A stretch of 17,888 nucleotides of DNA from an uncultured Oscillibacter sp. (GTDB taxonomy: Bacteria; Bacillota; Clostridia; Oscillospirales; Oscillospiraceae). The stretch spans positions 1 to 17,888 of the forward strand of contig NZ_CAJULS010000036.1 of the NCBI RefSeq assembly GCF_910587525.1, given 5' to 3'. Made by a program: the position numbers and the translations under genes. Under the pieces are notes generated by a model. The model was not told where the DNA came from and did no database searches. It saw only the letters and a program-made list of their open reading frames with translations. Shown here piece by piece: positions 14,218 through 17,888 of this stretch; position 1 is the stretch's first letter; each line of letters begins with the position of its first letter.

Positions 14218-15019
14218 CTCTTGCTTAGAACCTGTATTCACCAGTGGATAAGGCAGTGGTAGAATAGGGGTATGGAAGAAAACAGGCGAAAGAGGCATCC
14301 CAGCGACTTGACCGATAAACAGTGGGAAGAGATAGCGCCACTGTATGGGGGAATGCGCAAGTGCACATGGAGTAAGCGGGAATTGACGGATGCAGTGCTG
14401 TATTTGGTGGATTCGGGGTGCAAATGGAGACAGTTGCCTCATGATTTTTCGCCGTATTCAACCGTACACAGTTTTATCGCCGTGCCCGGATCAGTGGGCT
14501 ATGGGATACCATTCTGGAGCATTTTGTAAAAAGATGCGAACAAATGCCGGACGCAAGGAGAGTCCAAGCTGCGCAATCATTAATTCCCGGAGCGTAAAAA
14601 CGGTAGCAGCCAACGAAGGACGCGGAATTGACGGAGGGAAAAAACGAAAGGCAGGAAGCGGCACATCGTAGTGGATGTGCCGGGCTGCTTGTTGTCTGTT
14701 GTGGTTCATTCCTCCAATATTCATGACACAAAAGGCGGGATATTTGCCGCAAAACGAAGGTATGGGCAACATCCGTTATCCAAAAGTTCTGTGCAGATGC
14801 TGGATATCGCGGCACTTTTGTTGCGGATGCGAAGGAACAACTCGGCCTTCAAACGCAGTTTTTTCCATGATATGTACCTCCGAAGTGTTGGATTTCCCGC
14901 AATTCAATCACATTCGGCTGACCTGACAAAAAGTTTGAGAGCCACTTCCTTACGAAGCGGCTCCCAAGTGCGGGATTTTTGCCTGCATCTTTTTTGTCAA
15001 CACAGGTTGGAATAAGCGG
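14218..15019. mobile_element. IS5-family insertion sequence remnant
   Basis: The left end CTCTTGCTTAGAACCTGTATTCAC (14218-14241) and the reverse of the right end (14996-15019, with AACCTGT and GCTTA shared) are degenerate terminal inverted repeats, about 800 bp apart, the size of an IS5/IS427-type element. Between them lies a broken DDE transposase. Degeneration of both ends and frame breaks indicate an old, immobile copy. No target duplication could be identified. Confidence 0.7.
14272..14935 (+). pseudogene. IS5-family DDE transposase, multiply frameshifted
   Basis: The first frame (from ATG 14272) reads RKRHPSDLTDKQWEEIAPLY and SGCKWRQLPHDFSPYSTVH, the usual N-terminal DUF4096-type domain. 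The sequence then continues in other frames: AIINSRSVKT (the DSQSVKT catalytic motif, with Asp apparently changed to Asn), GRKRHIVVDVPGCLLSVVVH...NIHDTKGG, and FCADAGYRGTFVADAKEQLGL. At least three frame changes and stops separate these pieces, and the C-terminal part with the last catalytic residue is not recognisable. It is a dead gene. Confidence 0.8.
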
Positions 15020-15253
15020 TCAAAATCGATTTTTATAGATTCGCATCTAAAACCAGATCAAATCATAGTGAAATGGGTTCAATTGGGAAAAGAGGAGTAG
15101 CGCAATGAGTGCGCTCTGATATTTGGAAAAAGTCGGAGCAAGCAATATGAAATTTGCTCCGATGTGCCTTGTGTTGATGAAAAAGATACACGTTTAGAAG
15201 CTTAATAGTGTGAAATATCCAGTGTTTTCATATTTTGCGGATAAATACAGTTC
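15020..15253. other. AT-rich intergenic region at the island border
   Basis: No gene is visible. One hairpin is notable: CGGAGCAA pairs with TTGCTCCG about 12 bases later (around 15134-15161). Composition shifts here from GC-rich to AT-rich and stays so to about 17650. Confidence 0.4.
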
Positions 15254-16063
15254 TTATAAGAGTGGCTTAAAATCCAACAATTTCCGTGCGTGAACAGCAA
15301 TACCAAGTCCATTTGGGATACTAACTGCAGTTTTTCCAAGTGCAGTGTTATGCTGTTTGATTTCAGTAATCTCACCTGTGATTGGATGGAGGTAGACAGC
15401 TCGATTAATGCCTACGAGCTTTATTCGAGTTCCTATCATTAAACCATCTTTTCCAGAAAAATGCCCTTCATTATAAATAAGCACTGGAGAACCGCTTGAA
15501 CCGCCATATATAGCTGCATCTATTACGAAACATGGAGTCCCATTAAAATCATAATGTAAAGATGAAGCGGTAATTCCTTTTCGAACTAGCGGAAGATTAT
15601 TAGTCTCATCCCAAAGTCCATCTGGATAACCAATAATCGTAACATCTTCAATATGTGAAAACTCATTCGTCTCCTCCGTGGTAGGGAGGTCTTTTTCAGT
15701 CGCAAAAACCATATATAAGTTATACTCGTCTGGTTTATACTCTTTGTAAAACTGATGTATTGGAAGTACACACAAATCAACGTTATTGTCTGGATGAAAA
15801 ATCCAAGCTTTTTCAAAATTCGATATTTGATATGTATGGTTTTTCCCAGGAATATAATTATGACTATCATCGCAAAGAGAAAAAACAAGGTAACCTGTGG
15901 TTGCACCACGAACAACGTGTTTATTCGTTACAATGACTGGTATAGTTACGCCTTCTTTGGAAGTAGAATATTGAAAGAAAAATCCTGTTCCACATGACTG
16001 ACCATGTGGAGTATCGCACACTATACGAATCGTTAAATGAATTAGAGATTCAGATGCCGTCAT
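15254..16063 (-). CDS. Trypsin-like (S1/S1C) serine protease, island gene
   Basis: The protein has 269 residues from the preferred start. Triad residues are His49 in VTNKHVV, Asp96 in NNVDLCVLPI and Ser190 in GGSSGSPV, in the spacing of chymotrypsin-fold proteases; GTGFFF near the start is the usual first strand. There is no signal peptide, membrane helix or PDZ domain, so it should act in the cytoplasm as a single-domain protease. An in-frame ATG at 16081 exists, but AAAGGA lies 8 bases before the ATG at 16063 and the extended -10 promoter fits that start. It is AT-rich compared with the genes left of it. It follows a KAP NTPase gene by about 110 bases on the same strand. A role as effector switched on by the NTPase is inference. 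Confidence 0.85.
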   Translation of the reverse strand: MTASESLIHLTIRIVCDTPHGQSCGTGFFFQYSTSKEGVTIPVIVTNKHVVRGATTGYLVFSLCDDSHNYIPGKNHTYQISNFEKAWIFHPDNNVDLCVLPIHQFYKEYKPDEYNLYMVFATEKDLPTTEETNEFSHIEDVTIIGYPDGLWDETNNLPLVRKGITASSLHYDFNGTPCFVIDAAIYGGSSGSPVLIYNEGHFSGKDGLMIGTRIKLVGINRAVYLHPITGEITEIKQHNTALGKTAVSIPNGLGIAVHARKLLDFKPLL

Positions 16064-16101
16064 TGTGACAGTCCTTTCCATATATGGCCGAAATATTTAT
16101 A

Positions 16102-16110
16102 ATTATAACA
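16102..16110 (-). promoter_or_regulatory. Extended -10 promoter of the protease gene
   Basis: Read on the minus strand this is TGTTATAAT, a TGnTATAAT extended -10 box with no convincing -35. It places transcription about 30 bases before the preferred start, so the protease can be expressed apart from the NTPase. Confidence 0.5.
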
Positions 16111-16172
16111 TAAGATTCATTAAAAGCATTTTGGTTCCGGGCTTACAAACGCTGAACTCATATTTCAAAGTT

Positions 16173-17552
16173 TTACTCAAATTGATATTCTGACTGAGGA
16201 GAAAGCATTGAAGCAATTTCTTCAATACAACGATATGTAGAATATTCGAAAGTCATTTCTCCAATGGTAATTCCGCGTCGCCCCCGTTCAACTGACTTCG
16301 AGAAAAGAGCAGTATATACTTCTATCAGTCTGTCCGACAATGGAATGGGCTTTTGCCCTTCTCCACGGTTTATGATTTGAGTTTCCTCATCATAAGTTTC
16401 CTGAGAAGAAAGGAGCCAGTTAACTCGAAGATTCACATTAGGGCGTAGTAGGATGTTGACCATTGGAGCTGGCTCAGAACCCATCATAAATTTGTTATAC
16501 AATTCTATATCATACATTTGAAGAGCAAGCATAATGGGTACAATGTAACATGAGGCGAAGAGTTTTGCGTTTTCTTCTGAAAATCCTCTGGAATGCTTTT
16601 CAATAGCGTTGCTAGCTATTTTCATCATTCGTCCATATCGCTCTGTTTCTCGTAATGAAAATTTGAAATACTTTGCAGATTCAATCGAAACAATATCAAA
16701 AATATAATGTTGCCCCATATTAAGCTGATTGCTAATGAAAGCCTCTAAATCGATGCTTCGCAATGATATTCGCAAGTCAAAAAACTTATCTAAGTATCGT
16801 GTCGCATTATATTCTAAACCGTAATAGCTTTTCACTGTGGATTGCAACTGAGATAGACTTACCGCAAACACGAAAGTTACACGGTTATCGTCAAAGTAAT
16901 GCTTAATTCGTTCTAAAAAACGAATTGCATAGTCTGGCTTGCAGCGATCAAGTTCGTCTATAAAGAAAATCAAACGATTTCCGTGTTCTTGAATTAAATG
17001 ATCGATGAAGTCTTTGATCAGATTGCGCGTGTTATTTTCACTTTTCAAATCCCCAAAAGTGTCAGAGCCTTTTATCTGTTGCAAAAGAGTAGAAATATCA
17101 TGGCCACTTAACGTAGAGGCAAGTGCAGCCACTACATCACTTAGAGAACGACTTTTTTCGGGCGTGAATTCGCTCTGATTGTTACTGATTGTAGCATAGA
17201 TGAGCGATAAAATTGGATCATTATGGTTATCATTTATCCAGGCGTCATAATAGACCGTTGTATAACTTTCTGGAATTTTGAATTTAGAATTTACAGTTCC
17301 TAACGCAACTTTTCTGGATTCATCATCCATTGAGGAGCAGGGATTTTGAGCATCCAAAAGCAACTTTATTTGTTTTATGAAAAAAGTCTTACCTGAGCCC
17401 CATTCCCCATTAAGAGCTATTGAATAACAATCATCTTCCATGTTTGCTAAGAGTGTCATAAATTGCCTAATATCCTGAACTCGGCCTATTACATCAGATT
17501 TTAGTAATTTAAGTACGTTTTCATCAGTTGGTTTATAGCTATAATTTTTCAT
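16173..17552 (-). CDS. KAP-family P-loop NTPase, island gene
   Basis: The 459-residue protein has the Walker A motif GEWGSGKT (49-56), a KAP-typical YDAW element (102-105), Walker B LIFFIDELDRCKPDYAI (194-210) and the downstream YLDKFFDLRISL element (about 253-264). Classic KAP proteins carry membrane segments within the P-loop domain; none is visible here, so this is a soluble member. The C-terminal half (about 300-459) is helical with no recognised effector domain. AAGGAGGT lies 5 bases before the ATG, a strong start. The gene is AT-rich and followed by the protease gene. KAP NTPases occur in Qat and other anti-phage loci and PifA-type phage exclusion, but no QatB/C/D genes are seen here. 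Activity beyond ATP binding is unknown. Confidence 0.88.
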   Translation of the reverse strand: MKNYSYKPTDENVLKLLKSDVIGRVQDIRQFMTLLANMEDDCYSIALNGEWGSGKTFFIKQIKLLLDAQNPCSSMDDESRKVALGTVNSKFKIPESYTTVYYDAWINDNHNDPILSLIYATISNNQSEFTPEKSRSLSDVVAALASTLSGHDISTLLQQIKGSDTFGDLKSENNTRNLIKDFIDHLIQEHGNRLIFFIDELDRCKPDYAIRFLERIKHYFDDNRVTFVFAVSLSQLQSTVKSYYGLEYNATRYLDKFFDLRISLRSIDLEAFISNQLNMGQHYIFDIVSIESAKYFKFSLRETERYGRMMKIASNAIEKHSRGFSEENAKLFASCYIVPIMLALQMYDIELYNKFMMGSEPAPMVNILLRPNVNLRVNWLLSSQETYDEETQIINRGEGQKPIPLSDRLIEVYTALFSKSVERGRRGITIGEMTFEYSTYRCIEEIASMLSPQSEYQFE

Positions 17553-17658
17553 AGCCTACCTCCTTGCCGATGGTGTAAAAATGGAATATCCAAATACTAG
17601 ATGAGTAATTGTTCTCCTTGCCTTGGCTTATCCGCATTCCTAAGTTTTCTTCATTTTA

Positions 17659-17888
17659 TCAGAATGTGAAACTCATAGCAACCGTATTTTCAGGATTCTT
17701 CGCTCGTTTGAATTTCTCTTGCTGTACCGCCATAAACATCTCGTCAGAAATAATGGCCTCATGGGAACCGGTGTAGAGATACCGTTCCATGAGGCCATTG
17801 TTTTCGATCTGAACAGCGCCGGTGCTGAGCGTCTTCTGGAGCAGCACCCGTCCGGTGTATTTTTCATTGGAGAGCAGTTTGTCGATGG
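17659..17888 (-). CDS. Large serine recombinase, C-terminal fragment (partial)
   Basis: The minus-strand frame enters from the right edge of the window and stops at 17659. The visible residues (DKLLSNEKYTGRVLLQKT, then GSHEAIISDEMFMAVQQEKF and KRAKNPENTVAMSFTF) match the recombinase domain of large serine integrases/resolvases of Clostridia mobile elements. Many such proteins continue with a zinc-ribbon and coiled coil; here the frame ends soon after the recombinase domain, so either this is a short subtype or the gene lost its 3' end. It lies 106 bases upstream of the KAP gene on the same strand. GC content is higher than in the island genes, so the border of the island probably lies at about 17600-17660. 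Confidence 0.82.
   Translation of the reverse strand, partial: IDKLLSNEKYTGRVLLQKTLSTGAVQIENNGLMERYLYTGSHEAIISDEMFMAVQQEKFKRAKNPENTVAMSFTF

Noticed and set aside
16173..17552. Qat-type defence locus based on the KAP NTPase
   Set aside because: None of the expected Qat partners (QueC-like, TatD-like) is present; the neighbour is a trypsin-like protease instead.
1..17888. CRISPR array, tRNA or rRNA
   Set aside because: No regularly spaced direct repeats and no tRNA or rRNA signature were seen by eye; short RNAs could be missed without a covariance search.

Overview
The window looks like a GC-rich low-G+C-clade relative, most likely a gut Clostridia of the Oscillospiraceae type. This is inferred from the protein families (BlaI plus M56 peptidase, SLH-domain lipoprotein, cyclophilin-like, flavodoxin and aldo/keto reductase domains, YaaA), the strong AAGGAGG-type ribosome binding sites and the mobile elements; no rRNA or tRNA is present to confirm it. 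The two ends carry mobile-element genes: the N-terminus of a conjugative-element replication-initiator/HTH protein (1-68, minus) and the C-terminus of a large serine recombinase (17659-17888, minus).

Layout. 1-741 is a minus-strand block with a bactofilin, a strong hairpin/T-tract and then the start of the replication-initiator-like gene. About 750-1600 has no convincing gene but contains several hairpins and one textbook forward terminator. 1604-4704 is a self-contained BlaI/MecI repressor plus BlaR1-like M56 membrane peptidase operon with its own promoter and terminator. 4806-5687 is a LysR regulator, divergent from a forward operon (5815-10220) encoding a small unknown protein, an alpha/beta hydrolase, a sugar O-acetyltransferase-like protein and a multidomain lipoprotein. 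That lipoprotein gene (signal peptide, three SLH domains, cyclophilin-like domain, flavodoxin, aldo/keto reductase) has been split by a 133-bp MITE-like element with 10-bp target duplications. Removing the element and one duplication restores a single reading frame of about 794 codons.

10415-13844 is a minus-strand run, in transcription order: YfcE-like phosphoesterase, a DUF6933-like protein, YaaA, an iron-sulfur-flavoprotein-like reductase, a 101-bp element with perfect 20-bp terminal inverted repeats that supplies the stop codon of the reductase, and a tocopherol-cyclase-family protein. Next come two ruined genes: a peptide deformylase remnant (13866-14095) and an IS5-family insertion sequence remnant (about 14218-15019).

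From about 15020 the base composition becomes clearly AT-rich. This foreign-looking island (15254-17552) encodes a trypsin-like serine protease with a complete catalytic triad and a soluble KAP-family P-loop NTPase. It lies between the IS remnant and the serine recombinase. This two-gene pair is the best candidate here for an undescribed system, plausibly anti-phage defence or another conflict function; that role is inference. No CRISPR array, rRNA or tRNA was recognised.
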